From JBBFMJ01 sp037441225 (GTDB taxonomy: Bacteria; Acidobacteriota; Thermoanaerobaculia; UBA2201), in the NCBI GenBank assembly GCA_037441225.1, contig JBBISU010000089.1:1-13250 (forward strand): DNA of 13,250 nucleotides. Direction: 5' to 3'. Positions 1 to 7,421 of this stretch are shown piece by piece. Under the pieces are notes generated by a model. It did not search any database. It was not told the DNA's origin and saw only the letters and a list, made by a program, of their open reading frames with translations. The translations under genes were made by a program, and so were the position numbers. Positions within the stretch are counted from its first letter, which is position 1, and each line of letters begins with the position of its first letter.

Positions 1-460
1 TTTTAGAATTTTTTACAATGTATCCAATATAGAGATAAGGGGGATTCGTAATATGATATATTGGATATTTTAAATTTCTTAAAAATTCAGGATAATTTTT
101 TAAAGTATCTCTAACTTGAATATTCTTTCTTGCTAATAGCTCTGGTATTCCATAATTTACAGCATTTTTAATACATTTTTCTACAAGCTCTTTTTTTAAA
201 TCAAACAAAAAAATATGATCACTGAAAAATTCAGTTCTTCTTTCAAAAGGGATGGCTTCCAAAATAGGTAATATTAAGCTACCTTCCCCTGCAAAAAAAT
301 CAACCCAGCAGTAATTGTTTAATTTATCTTTAATATCAGGGAAAATAAATTTTTTAAATATTTCTATGGAGGTTAAATGGACTCCATAATCCCTTCTTTC
401 ATCAGGCATAAAATCCTTAATTCCATGATTACTGATCCAAAAATTCTCTTCTTTCATCAT
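1..460 (-). CDS. Adenine-specific DNA methyltransferase, N-terminal part (runs off left edge)
   Basis: Reading leftward from ATG at 460, an open frame of 153 codons continues past the window edge without a stop. The translation carries the marks of an S-adenosylmethionine-dependent N6-adenine DNA methyltransferase. A motif-X-like segment GVHLTSIEIF sits at residues 26-35. Motif I, DFFAGEGSL, is at 54-62 and binds the cofactor. An acidic residue of motif II (FDLKKE, D87) follows. Motif IV, NPPY, at 139-142 is the catalytic loop typical of N6-adenine enzymes. Motif I before IV with an N-terminal motif X fits the gamma-like order. The target-recognition part lies outside the window, so specificity and the presence of a partner nuclease are unknown. 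Two adjacent ATGs (460 and 457) are possible starts. The first overlaps the TGA of an upstream ten-codon mini-ORF. A frameshift joining the two is less likely because motif X is already complete downstream of ATG 460. Confidence 0.82.
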   Translation of the reverse strand, partial: MMKEENFWISNHGIKDFMPDERRDYGVHLTSIEIFKKFIFPDIKDKLNNYCWVDFFAGEGSLILPILEAIPFERRTEFFSDHIFLFDLKKELVEKCIKNAVNYGIPELLARKNIQVRDTLKNYPEFLRNLKYPIYHITNPPYLYIGYIVKNSK

Positions 461-489
461 TTCTTCATTTCAAATTCTTCCATAACCAT
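457..489 (-). CDS. Ten-codon leader mini-ORF overlapping the methyltransferase start
   Basis: The frame MVMEEFEMKK-stop begins at ATG 489 and ends with TGA at 459-457. That stop overlaps the ATGATG start of the methyltransferase, which is in another frame. An extended -10 box (TGTTATACT, 495-503) ends 5 nt before ATG 489, so transcription should start at or next to this ATG and the mini-ORF would be read as a leaderless message. The methyltransferase would then depend on translational coupling or reinitiation. The peptide has no recognisable domain. It may be a regulatory leader peptide, or simply a chance short frame behind a misjudged start. Confidence 0.35.
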   Translation of the reverse strand: MVMEEFEMKK

Positions 490-494
490 AAAAA

Positions 495-503
495 AGTATA
501 ACA
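495..503 (-). promoter_or_regulatory. Extended -10 promoter for methyltransferase/mini-ORF
   Basis: On the minus strand the sequence reads TGT-TATACT, a TGn extended -10 element with one mismatch to TATAAT. Only five T residues separate it from the ATG at 489, predicting a leaderless transcript. No convincing TTGACA is seen upstream, which is common for extended -10 promoters. Confidence 0.5.
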
Positions 504-707
504 CAAAAGATTTAATTGTCAAGACAAAATAAAATATTACAAAAATCAGAAATTTCATTTTTTTAAAAAAAATATCAGAGTATTTTTTTGTTGATTATAA
601 ATAAGGAGCTTTTTTCAAAAATGATCTAAAAACAAAAAAAATTGATCAGTTTATAAAAAATAATAATCTCTCAAAGATTTAAAAAATTTAATAATTTCTC
701 TGAAAAA
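504..707. other. A+T-rich intergenic stretch, no gene seen
   Basis: About 200 bp between the methyltransferase promoter and the stop of the ZIP transporter. It is nearly all A and T with long homopolymer runs. I see no open frame with a ribosome-binding site and no RNA gene. One weak stem (665-679) lies downstream of the transporter but is too short to call a terminator. Confidence 0.6.
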
Positions 708-1430
708 TTAAAAATGAAAATGAAATAACCCCTCTGATAAAATTGCAAAAACTACGCCAAAGATAAAACTTAAAAACCTTGCGCCCCTGCCCCCACCGAC
801 TTTGTGAACCTGAGGCAGTAGATCTGCACCACCAATTTCCAAAAAAGTTCCAGCAGAAAATCCAATTAAGGCATATAAAAAACTTTCGGGTATATTTTTG
901 AAAATTAAAAATGCTGGAATAGCAGATAATGGAATCAAAAGAGAATATAAAAGAAAAAGAGCCCATAGGTTTTTCTTGCTTAAATTTGTATTTTTTAATA
1001 TAACTCCTAAGCTAAATGCTTCAGGACCTTTATGCAAGACAATTGCTAAAAATGTTATAAAGCCAAGAATTGGAGATTTTGTTAAAGTTGCAGAAATTGA
1101 AATACCTGAAGCAATTGTATGTAAAGATAAGCCAATAAAAGCAGCAATCCCAATCCTGTGGAACTGGCAATCTTCTCCAATACAGCCATGCATCATAAAT
1201 AAATGTTCCCCTAAATAAATAAACAAAAATCCAATCAAAATCCAGAATGCCTTTCCACCTTCAATTGCCTCTGGAATTAAAAATAAAATTGCAATTGATA
1301 AAATATAGCCGGCACCAAAAGAAATTGCTTTTTCTTGTGTTTTAGGATCAATTATTTTTAGGGTAGATAAAATTGTACCAAGAAAAGCAGAGATAAATGA
1401 CAAAAAAGAGTATAAAATTATAGTAAACAT
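708..1430 (-). CDS. ZIP-family divalent metal transporter
   Basis: A 240-residue polytopic membrane protein with about eight hydrophobic segments, the usual size for bacterial ZIP (zinc/iron permease, GufA/ZupT-like) importers. The diagnostic segments are LIPEAIEG near residue 51, HTIASG at 104-109 (TM4 region) and HKGPEAFSLG at 133-142 (TM5 region). The TM5 motif keeps the metal-ligand His133 and Glu137. In TM4 the usual HNxxDG reads HTIASG, so the Asn and Asp ligands are replaced by Thr and Ser. A loop at 76-91 carries H76, H81, C83, C88 and H91 and may be a metal-sensing or metal-delivery site. The family moves Zn, Fe, Mn or Cd into the cytoplasm; the substrate cannot be read here. The start at ATG 1430 is supported by a -10 box six bases upstream. 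It is transcribed separately from the kinase gene before it. Confidence 0.8.
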   Translation of the reverse strand: MFTIILYSFLSFISAFLGTILSTLKIIDPKTQEKAISFGAGYILSIAILFLIPEAIEGGKAFWILIGFLFIYLGEHLFMMHGCIGEDCQFHRIGIAAFIGLSLHTIASGISISATLTKSPILGFITFLAIVLHKGPEAFSLGVILKNTNLSKKNLWALFLLYSLLIPLSAIPAFLIFKNIPESFLYALIGFSAGTFLEIGGADLLPQVHKVGGGRGARFLSFIFGVVFAILSEGLFHFHF

Positions 1431-1436
1431 AAAAGT

Positions 1437-1442
1437 AATATA
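1437..1442 (-). promoter_or_regulatory. -10 box of the ZIP transporter gene
   Basis: TATATT on the minus strand, followed by six bases (ACTTTT) and then ATG 1430. This spacing predicts a transcript that starts at or within a base or two of the start codon. No TGn extension, no clear -35 and no Shine-Dalgarno are visible. The box lies in the 48-bp gap after the kinase stop. Confidence 0.4.
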
Positions 1443-1478
1443 AATTATTTAAAACTTAAAATCAAGCTTACTTTAAAT

Positions 1479-3599
1479 CTATTTCTTCATTTTTTCATAA
1501 AGATCTTTTAAATTTTTTTTCAACTTTTCAATATAAGGGTGGGAAGGTTCAAGGGTTTTTTCCCATATATTTAATGCTTCCTTATAAAGCATTTCTGCCT
1601 CTTGATACTTTCCCATTTCATAATAAATAAGCCCCAGATTTCTTTTAAATGCAGCATAGTTTGATGTATTTTGGAGAGATGAATTTTCCATTATTTTAAT
1701 TGCTTCTTTGTATAAATCTTCTGCCTTTTTATACTCTTTTTTTCTAAAGTAAAGGGCAGCTAAATTGTTTAAACTAATTGCATATTCTGGATGGTTTTTA
1801 CCAAAGATTTTTTCATCTATTTTCAATGATTTTTTAAATAAATCTTCTGCTTCTTCTAATCTATTTAATTTTGCATAAAGATCTGCCAGATTATTTATAG
1901 ATTTTGAATAATCGGGATGATCTTTTCCTAAAACCTTTTCATCAATTGCTATGACTTCTTTGTAAATTTTTTCTGCTTCATCATATTTATCTTTAATTTC
2001 ATATAAGATTGCTAAATTATTTAAGGAAGTTGATACATATTTATTGTAAATTCCAAAATTTTTTTGAAATATTTTTAATGCCTCCTTTATCTTTTTTTCT
2101 GCTTCCTGATATTTTCCTTCCTCTCTATATAATTCACATAAATTTGTTAAGAGTTCTCCTGCATTTATTTCTTTTTTTTCTTCTTCAAAGATTTTTAATG
2201 CTTCAATGTAATATTTTTCTGCTTCTTTATAATTGCCTGTAATTTTATAATAAAAACCCATATTTGAATAACTATCAGCTAAATCAATTTTGTTTTTAGA
2301 AAAGTTATTTTTATAAATTTTTATAGAAGACAAAAGAAAGGGATATGATTCTTCATAAAGACCAAGTTTCAAATATACAAGTCCCATAGTGCTCATTATT
2401 TTTGCCTTTAAAATTGGTTCATTTTTTAGTTCCAATTCAATTTTTTTTGCTGCTTCATCAAGTATATCTTTTGCTTTTACATCCTTTCCCTTTCCACTAT
2501 AAGGGTCTGAAACTTCAAAAACATTTATAAGGAAATTAGAAATATATTTTGAAGTTTTTGCTTCCCTTTCTGCTCTTTCCTTTTCCTTTGAAATTTTGTA
2601 ATTAAAAAAAACTGCAAAAATTAAAAAAATTGAAATTAAGAAAATAAATAAGCCAAGTAAAATTTTTTTTAGTTTTCTTACTGGTTTTTCTTTTATATAG
2701 TTTAATTTTTCAAAGATATATTCTGCTTCAGGCCTTTCTTCAGGATTTAAGGATTTCATCTTTTCAATTAAAACTTTCAAATCCTTATCAATCCCTAAGA
2801 CAGGGAATGTCTCGCCTTTTTGTGCTTTTTGTAATGTTTTTTTGATTGTATCTTCTATTTTAAAAGCTGGCTTTCCTGTGAATAATTCTTGCAAAACTAA
2901 GCCAAAGGAATAGATATCGCTTTTTGTTGTCAAAACCAATCCCTTTGCTTGTTCAGGGCTCATATAATTTAAAGTGCCCATTATAGTGCCATCACGAGTT
3001 AAAGAAACATCTTCCTTGCTAACAGGACTAAAGAGAACCTCTGTTTTTTCTTCAAATCTGCTATTTTCAACCTCAATTTTTTCTTCTCCTTCAAACTTTG
3101 TAACTTTTTCTCCTCTTAAAATTCCTGCAAGCCCAAAGTCCAGAACTTTAACTGTTTTATCTTCTGTTATAAGTATATTTGATGGCTTCAAATCTCTGTG
3201 GATTATACCTTTACTATGCGCTATCTTTAAAGCATCACATACTTGAAGAGCAATCTTTATTTTTTCTGATTTTGGTAAACCCCTTTTAATTATTTCATTC
3301 AAATCCTTTCCTTTTATCAACTCCAAAACAAGAATATTTTCATCTTTTTCTTCAAAGAGATCATAAATTCTACATATATTTTGATGTTCTAAATTAGATA
3401 ATATATATGCTTCTCTTTTAAATCTTGCCTTTGCAACTTCATTTAAATTTAATTCTTTATTTAAAATTTTTAAAGCAACTTTTCTTTTTAATTTTTCATC
3501 GTATGCTTCATAAACACTTCCCATCCCACCTTCACCTAATTTTCTTAAAATATCAAAATGAGATACTTTCCTCCCTAAAAAATTATCATCAAAATTCAT
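1479..3599 (-). CDS. Membrane-anchored Ser/Thr protein kinase with C-terminal TPR repeats
   Basis: A 706-residue Hanks-type kinase. Residues 15-300 form the kinase domain: glycine loop GEGGMG at 22-27, ATP-anchoring K44, catalytic HRDLKPSN at 134-141, Mg-binding DFG at 154-156, and GTLNYMSPE at 208-216 as the P+1/APE equivalent. All key residues are present, so it should be active. The segment between DFG and GTLNYMSPE is long (about 50 residues, Glu/Lys-rich) with several Ser/Thr. A single membrane span lies at 313-333, preceded by a basic stretch (RKLKK). It is followed by a charged helix and then about 300 residues of 42-residue TPRs of the kinesin-light-chain type, recognisable by recurring A-LYxxxxxYxEAE and HPxYxxSLNNLA. 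The architecture is common in Acidobacteria-like and other gliding or soil phyla. The TPR part is probably extracytoplasmic and binds a protein ligand, but the sequence does not show which. It starts at ATG 3599, six bases after an extended -10 box. Confidence 0.88.
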   Translation of the reverse strand: MNFDDNFLGRKVSHFDILRKLGEGGMGSVYEAYDEKLKRKVALKILNKELNLNEVAKARFKREAYILSNLEHQNICRIYDLFEEKDENILVLELIKGKDLNEIIKRGLPKSEKIKIALQVCDALKIAHSKGIIHRDLKPSNILITEDKTVKVLDFGLAGILRGEKVTKFEGEEKIEVENSRFEEKTEVLFSPVSKEDVSLTRDGTIMGTLNYMSPEQAKGLVLTTKSDIYSFGLVLQELFTGKPAFKIEDTIKKTLQKAQKGETFPVLGIDKDLKVLIEKMKSLNPEERPEAEYIFEKLNYIKEKPVRKLKKILLGLFIFLISIFLIFAVFFNYKISKEKERAEREAKTSKYISNFLINVFEVSDPYSGKGKDVKAKDILDEAAKKIELELKNEPILKAKIMSTMGLVYLKLGLYEESYPFLLSSIKIYKNNFSKNKIDLADSYSNMGFYYKITGNYKEAEKYYIEALKIFEEEKKEINAGELLTNLCELYREEGKYQEAEKKIKEALKIFQKNFGIYNKYVSTSLNNLAILYEIKDKYDEAEKIYKEVIAIDEKVLGKDHPDYSKSINNLADLYAKLNRLEEAEDLFKKSLKIDEKIFGKNHPEYAISLNNLAALYFRKKEYKKAEDLYKEAIKIMENSSLQNTSNYAAFKRNLGLIYYEMGKYQEAEMLYKEALNIWEKTLEPSHPYIEKLKKNLKDLYEKMKK

Positions 3600-3605
3600 A
3601 TTTAA

Positions 3606-3614
3606 ATTATATCA
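3606..3614 (-). promoter_or_regulatory. Extended -10 promoter of the kinase gene
   Basis: On the minus strand TGATATAAT is a perfect extended -10 element. It sits in the 23-bp gap between the permease stop and the kinase ATG. Six bases (TTAAAT) separate it from the ATG, so the transcript should be leaderless; no Shine-Dalgarno is present. The same nine bases occur before the ALDH7 gene at 10612. Confidence 0.6.
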
Positions 3615-3622
3615 AAATTTTT

Positions 3623-4378
3623 CTATGGTACTATTTTTTTCTTCATTAAAATATAGGGAAAGGGAAAAATTATAATTGCTCCAATTAAAAGCCAGAGAAT
3701 TTCAAAGATTATTCCATCAAAATTATTTAAAGCAAAGCCCCTGCAAATATTTACGCTATGATAAAAGGGATTAAAAAAAGCAGCAATTTTTACAAATTTT
3801 GGCAAATCATCAAGGGGGAAAAAGACAGAAGAAAATAAAAACATTGGAGTTATTATAAGTGTATAAAAATAATTAAAGGAATCAATGCCAGGAAGAACTG
3901 TTACAATGATTATTGAAACTTCTGCAAAGAAAAAGCCAGATAAAAATATAAAAGGGAGGGAAAATAAAATTTGATAAGATTCTATTAAACCAAAGAAAGT
4001 TATGACTAAAATTATTGTAAAGCCATAAATCAAACTTTTTGTAGAACCCCATAAAATTTCACCAAGTGTAAGTTCTTTTAAACTTATTGGAGTTGCAAGG
4101 ATTCCATCAAAGGTTTTTTGAAAGACCATCCTAACATAAGTTCCATAAGTACATTCATAAATGGCTGCAAATATGGCAGAGGTTGAAATAATTCCAGTTG
4201 CTATAAACTTTATGTAAGGGATTCCATCAATTTCCTTTACATAGCCACCCAAACCAAAGCCCAGGGCAATCAAATAAATTAAGGGTTCAAAAAAATTTAA
4301 AGCAAAACTTGATTTATACAATTTTGTATAAACCTTAAAATTCCTCTGCCAGACCTTTAAAGCCCTTTTAATTTTCAA
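3623..4378 (-). CDS. ABC-2 type exporter permease (NodJ/DrrB-like)
   Basis: A 251-residue integral membrane protein with six predicted hydrophobic segments and the central region typical of ABC-2 permeases. The diagnostic stretch is GILATPISLKELTLGEILWG, with FFPLDDLPKFVKIAAFFNPF later; the latter is the conserved amphipathic turn before the last spans of NodJ/DrrB/YadH-type proteins. It forms the membrane channel of an exporter with the ATPase encoded just upstream, whose gene it overlaps by 11 bases, so the two are translationally coupled. Substrates in this family include drugs, lipo-oligosaccharides and polysaccharides. Nothing here decides between them. The start at ATG 4378 is preferred because it gives the usual basic N-terminus (MKIKRALKVW). 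Confidence 0.85.
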   Translation of the reverse strand: MKIKRALKVWQRNFKVYTKLYKSSFALNFFEPLIYLIALGFGLGGYVKEIDGIPYIKFIATGIISTSAIFAAIYECTYGTYVRMVFQKTFDGILATPISLKELTLGEILWGSTKSLIYGFTIILVITFFGLIESYQILFSLPFIFLSGFFFAEVSIIIVTVLPGIDSFNYFYTLIITPMFLFSSVFFPLDDLPKFVKIAAFFNPFYHSVNICRGFALNNFDGIIFEILWLLIGAIIIFPFPYILMKKKIVP

Positions 4379-5099
4379 GCTTTTTCCCCGTTAATTTAAG
4401 ATATACATCTTCTAAATTTCCACCATACTTATTTTTTAATTCTTCTGGCTTTCCTGATTCTATAATCAAACCAGAATCCATTATAGCAACTCTGTCACAT
4501 AAATTATCTGCTTCTTCCATATAATGGGTTGTCAAAATTGAGGTCTTTCCTTTTGATTTTAATATCTTTAACATATCCCATACATTGTGCCTTGATTGAG
4601 GATCAAGACCTGTTGTTGGTTCATCAAGTATTATAAGGTCTGGGCCATTTATAAGAGCCCTTGCAAGGACAAGTTTTCTTTTCATACCCCCTGAAAGTTT
4701 ATCTATTTTATATTTTTTATATTCAAGCATATCTACAAATCTTAAAAGTTCTTCCCCTTTTTCCTTTGCAACTTTCTTTTTTATATCAAAATAATTTGCA
4801 TAAACAATTAAATTTTCTTCAACAGACAAATCAGGGTCTAAATTATTTTCCTGTGGCATAACACCAATTTTTTCTTTAATTTTAGAAGGATATTTCTTTG
4901 TATCCATTCCAAAGACCTCCAGCACTCCTTCTGATGGTTCCATAAAACATTGAATCATCCTCATAACAGTTGTTTTTCCTGCTCCATTTGGTCCTAAGAA
5001 GCCAAAGCACTCCCCTTCCTTTATTTCAAAATCAATTCCTTTTACAGCAAGAAAGGTTCCATAATACTTTTTCAACCCCTTTGAATTAACAATAAACAT
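4368..5099 (-). CDS. ABC exporter ATP-binding subunit (NodI/DrrA-like)
   Basis: A 243-residue nucleotide-binding subunit from ATG 5099. It has Walker A GPNGAGKTT at 36-44, Q-loop Q83, signature LSGGM at 135-139, Walker B LIILDEPTTGLD at 155-166 and H-loop H192 in TTHYMEEA. The short C-terminal part ends in a KYGGNLEDVYLKLTGK-like tail, usual for DrrA/NodI/CcmA-type ATPases. It powers the permease encoded immediately downstream. The frame could extend six codons to a TTG at 5117. That start is unlikely because the -10 box TATAAT (5109-5114) would then lie inside the gene. With ATG 5099 the message is almost leaderless. No substrate-specific neighbour is present. Confidence 0.88.
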   Translation of the reverse strand: MFIVNSKGLKKYYGTFLAVKGIDFEIKEGECFGFLGPNGAGKTTVMRMIQCFMEPSEGVLEVFGMDTKKYPSKIKEKIGVMPQENNLDPDLSVEENLIVYANYFDIKKKVAKEKGEELLRFVDMLEYKKYKIDKLSGGMKRKLVLARALINGPDLIILDEPTTGLDPQSRHNVWDMLKILKSKGKTSILTTHYMEEADNLCDRVAIMDSGLIIESGKPEELKNKYGGNLEDVYLKLTGKKLEN

Positions 5100-5108
5100 A
5101 AATATAAA

Positions 5109-5114
5109 ATTATA
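5109..5114 (-). promoter_or_regulatory. -10 box of the ABC exporter operon
   Basis: TATAAT on the minus strand, with nine bases before ATG 5099, predicting a 5' leader of about 2-3 nt. It shares the 106-bp divergent region (5100-5205) with the promoter of the HMG-CoA synthase operon. Between the two lies an A/T-tract stretch (about 5121-5160) that could act as an UP-like or curved element for both. Confidence 0.45.
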
Positions 5115-5170
5115 CAATAAGTTTATTTTTAATTTAAATTTTTTTAAAAAAAATTTTTAGATAAATAATA

Positions 5171-5179
5171 TGGTATAAT
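5171..5179 (+). promoter_or_regulatory. Extended -10 promoter of the HMG-CoA synthase operon
   Basis: TGGTATAAT is a perfect extended -10 box. Transcription would start near 5186, giving a leader of about 20 nt. The leader contains the strong ribosome-binding site AAGGAGGT (5195-5202) just before ATG 5206. No matching -35 hexamer is seen in the A/T-rich tract upstream. Confidence 0.65.
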
Positions 5180-5205
5180 AACTTTGAAAAAATAAAGGAG
5201 GTCCT

Positions 5206-6255
5206 ATGATAGGAATTGTTGGTTATGGTTCTTATATTCCAAGGTACAGGATTAAAGTTGAAGAAATTTCAAAAATCTGGGGTGCAAATCCAGAAAATTA
5301 TAAAAAGGGCTTGGGGCTTACTCAAAAATCAGTCCCAGCACCAGATCAAGATGTTATAACTGAATCAGTTGAAGCAGCAAGAAATGCTTTAAAGAGAGCA
5401 AAAATCTCACCTCAAAAATTGGGTTGTTTATACATTGGCTCTGAATCTCACCCTTATGCTGTAAAGCCCTCTGGAACTGTTGTGGCAGAGGCAATTGGCG
5501 CTTCTGGAAATATTCACATTTCTTCTCTTGAATTTGCTTGTAAAGCTGGTTCAGAGAGTATGTATCTGGCTTATGCTCAAGTGAAGGCAGGGCTTGTGGA
5601 ATATGGAATGGGGATTGGTGCTGACACATCTCAAGGTGCTCCTTCTGATGCCCTTGAATACTCAACCGCTGCAGGTGCTGCTGCTTTTATTTTTGGAAGT
5701 GAAAATGTAATTGCAACTGTTGATTTTACCCATTCATATACAACTGATACCCCAGATTTTTGGAGGAGAGAATATCAACACTACCCAAGGCATGGCTCTC
5801 GTTTTACAGGTGAACCAGCATATTTTCATCACATTTTCAGTTGTGGGAAAGCCCTCCTTGAAAAATCAAATATGAAGCCTGAAGATTTCAAGTTTGCTGT
5901 ATTCCATCAGCCAAATGGGAAGTTCCCTTTAACGATTGGGAAAAAACTTGGCTTTAAAGAAGAACAATTAAAAACTGGATTTTTGGTTCCAACTTTGGGA
6001 AATACTTATTCTGGTTCATCACCTATTGGTCTTACAGCCATTTTAGATGAAGCAAAGGCAGGGGATAAGATTTTTATGGTTTCCTTTGGTTCTGGCGCTG
6101 GCTCTGATGGTTTTATTTTTACAGTTACAAAAAAGATAAAGGAAGTTCAAAACCTTGCTCCAAAGACAAGAGATTATCTTGATAAAAAGTTATTCTTTGT
6201 TGATTATGGAACCTATGCAAAGTTTAGAAAAAAAATATTAAAATTAGTAGAATAG
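5206..6255 (+). CDS. Archaeal-type hydroxymethylglutaryl-CoA synthase
   Basis: At 349 residues it has the length and sequence style of archaeal HMG-CoA synthases rather than the roughly 390-residue bacterial MvaS. It condenses acetyl-CoA with acetoacetyl-CoA to HMG-CoA (thiolase-fold, cytoplasmic). The catalytic triad is visible: E80 in GSESHPYAVKPS, nucleophile C112 in LEFACKAGSES, and H234 in FHQPNGKFP, aligning with E79/C111/H233 of the staphylococcal enzyme. The C-terminal GSGAGSDGF loop is intact. It is the first gene of the plus-strand operon, with a strong promoter and ribosome-binding site, and is followed by a thiolase and a DUF35 protein. In archaea these three proteins form one complex that channels acetoacetyl-CoA. 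The product could feed mevalonate synthesis, but no HMG-CoA reductase lies nearby. The MCC-like carboxyltransferase downstream points instead to C5 acyl-CoA metabolism. Confidence 0.85.
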   Translation: MIGIVGYGSYIPRYRIKVEEISKIWGANPENYKKGLGLTQKSVPAPDQDVITESVEAARNALKRAKISPQKLGCLYIGSESHPYAVKPSGTVVAEAIGASGNIHISSLEFACKAGSESMYLAYAQVKAGLVEYGMGIGADTSQGAPSDALEYSTAAGAAAFIFGSENVIATVDFTHSYTTDTPDFWRREYQHYPRHGSRFTGEPAYFHHIFSCGKALLEKSNMKPEDFKFAVFHQPNGKFPLTIGKKLGFKEEQLKTGFLVPTLGNTYSGSSPIGLTAILDEAKAGDKIFMVSFGSGAGSDGFIFTVTKKIKEVQNLAPKTRDYLDKKLFFVDYGTYAKFRKKILKLVE

Positions 6256-6263
6256 GGGGAAAT

Positions 6264-7421
6264 ATGAAAGAAATTGCAGTAATTGGCTATGGATTAACAA
6301 AATTTGGGGAATTATGGGATAAGTCCTTGAGGGACTTATTTGTTGAGGCATCTTTGAAGGCAATTGAAAAAAGTGGAATAGAAGAAATAGATGCCCTTTA
6401 TGTTGGTTGTATGTCCTCTGGCTTATTTACAGAACAAGAACATTTAGGTGCCCTTATAGCTGATTATCTTGGAAAAAATCCTATTCCTGCTACAAGAGTT
6501 GAATCTGCTTGTGCTTCTGGTGGAGTAGCAATTTTGCAAGGAATTTATGCAATTGCAAGTGGCTTTTATGAAACTGTTTTAATTGGGGGAGTTGAAAAAA
6601 TGACAGATGTATCAGGTGGTACAGCAACAATTGCCTTAGGAACTGCTGCTGACTCTTCTTATGAGCTTTTCTTTGGTGCTACCTTCCCAGGGCTTTATGC
6701 TTTAATGGCAACAGCCCATATGGAAAAATATCAAACAAAAAGAGATGCCCTTTCAATGGTGGCAGTAAAAAATCATTTCCATGGAAAATTTAATCCTTAT
6801 GCCCAATTTCCTTTTGAAATTACAAAGGAACAAGTTTTGTCTTCGCCTATGGTTTCAGAGCCATTACATTTGCTGGATTGCTCTCCCATAACGGATGGTG
6901 CTGCTGCAATTGTTTTGACAACAAAAGAAAAGGCAGAAAAAACTGGAAAACCATATATATTACTTAAGGGTTTTGGTCAGGCATCAGATACAATTGCTTT
7001 ACATCAGAGGGAAGATATAACATTTTTAAAGGCTGTGGCAAAATCTGCTGAAAAGGCTTATAAGATGGCAAATATAAAGCCCAATGATATTTGTGTTGCA
7101 GAAGTTCATGATTGTTTTACAATTGCAGAGATTATGGTTTATGAAGCATTGGGTCTTGCTGAAAAAGGAAAGGGACAGGATTTAATTTTAAAGGAAGAGA
7201 CAAAAATTGGAGGAAAGATTCCTGTTAATACTTCTGGTGGTCTTAAAGCAAAGGGGCATCCCGTTGGAGCAACAGGAGTTGCACAGGTTTGCGAAATTTA
7301 TCAGCAACTTACAAAAGAAGCAGAAAAAAGACAAGTTGAAGGTGCAAAGATTGGGCTATGTCAAAATATGGGAGGCACAGGTGCCTCTTCTGTTGTAACT
7401 ATATGGGAGGTGATGAAATGA
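6264..7421 (+). CDS. SCP2-type thiolase (probable acetoacetyl-CoA thiolase)
   Basis: A 385-residue thiolase of the archaeal/SCP-x type. The acyl-accepting nucleophile is C83 in VESACASGG. Further active-site elements are HDCF at 282-285, H332 in KGHPVGATG and C366 in CQNMGGTG. It interconverts two acetyl-CoA and acetoacetyl-CoA, the substrate of the synthase encoded eight bases upstream. Its ribosome-binding site (AGGGGGA, 6254-6260) overlaps the synthase stop codon, and its own stop overlaps the next start as ATGA. Archaeal thiolases of this kind need the DUF35 partner and the synthase to pull the unfavourable condensation forward, and that partner is the next gene. Specificity for a longer acyl chain cannot be excluded from sequence. 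Confidence 0.85.
   Translation: MKEIAVIGYGLTKFGELWDKSLRDLFVEASLKAIEKSGIEEIDALYVGCMSSGLFTEQEHLGALIADYLGKNPIPATRVESACASGGVAILQGIYAIASGFYETVLIGGVEKMTDVSGGTATIALGTAADSSYELFFGATFPGLYALMATAHMEKYQTKRDALSMVAVKNHFHGKFNPYAQFPFEITKEQVLSSPMVSEPLHLLDCSPITDGAAAIVLTTKEKAEKTGKPYILLKGFGQASDTIALHQREDITFLKAVAKSAEKAYKMANIKPNDICVAEVHDCFTIAEIMVYEALGLAEKGKGQDLILKEETKIGGKIPVNTSGGLKAKGHPVGATGVAQVCEIYQQLTKEAEKRQVEGAKIGLCQNMGGTGASSVVTIWEVMK

Noticed and set aside
665..679. Terminator for the ZIP transporter gene (AATCT/AGATT stem followed by a T-rich run on the minus strand)
   Set aside because: Only five base pairs and almost no G+C; such stems are expected by chance in this sequence.
898..1218. Plus-strand open frame of 106 codons inside the ZIP gene
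   Set aside because: It lies antisense to a clearly recognised membrane protein, has no ribosome-binding site and resembles no family; treated as a shadow.
5100..5117. TTG start for the ABC ATPase at 5117
   Set aside because: The -10 box at 5109-5114 would lie inside the coding region, and the ATG at 5099 gives a normal N-terminus.
7358..7417. Longer N-terminus for the DUF35 protein (20 extra codons)
   Set aside because: It is the end of the thiolase read in another frame. ATG 7418 has a good GGAGGTGAT site and gives the family-typical start.
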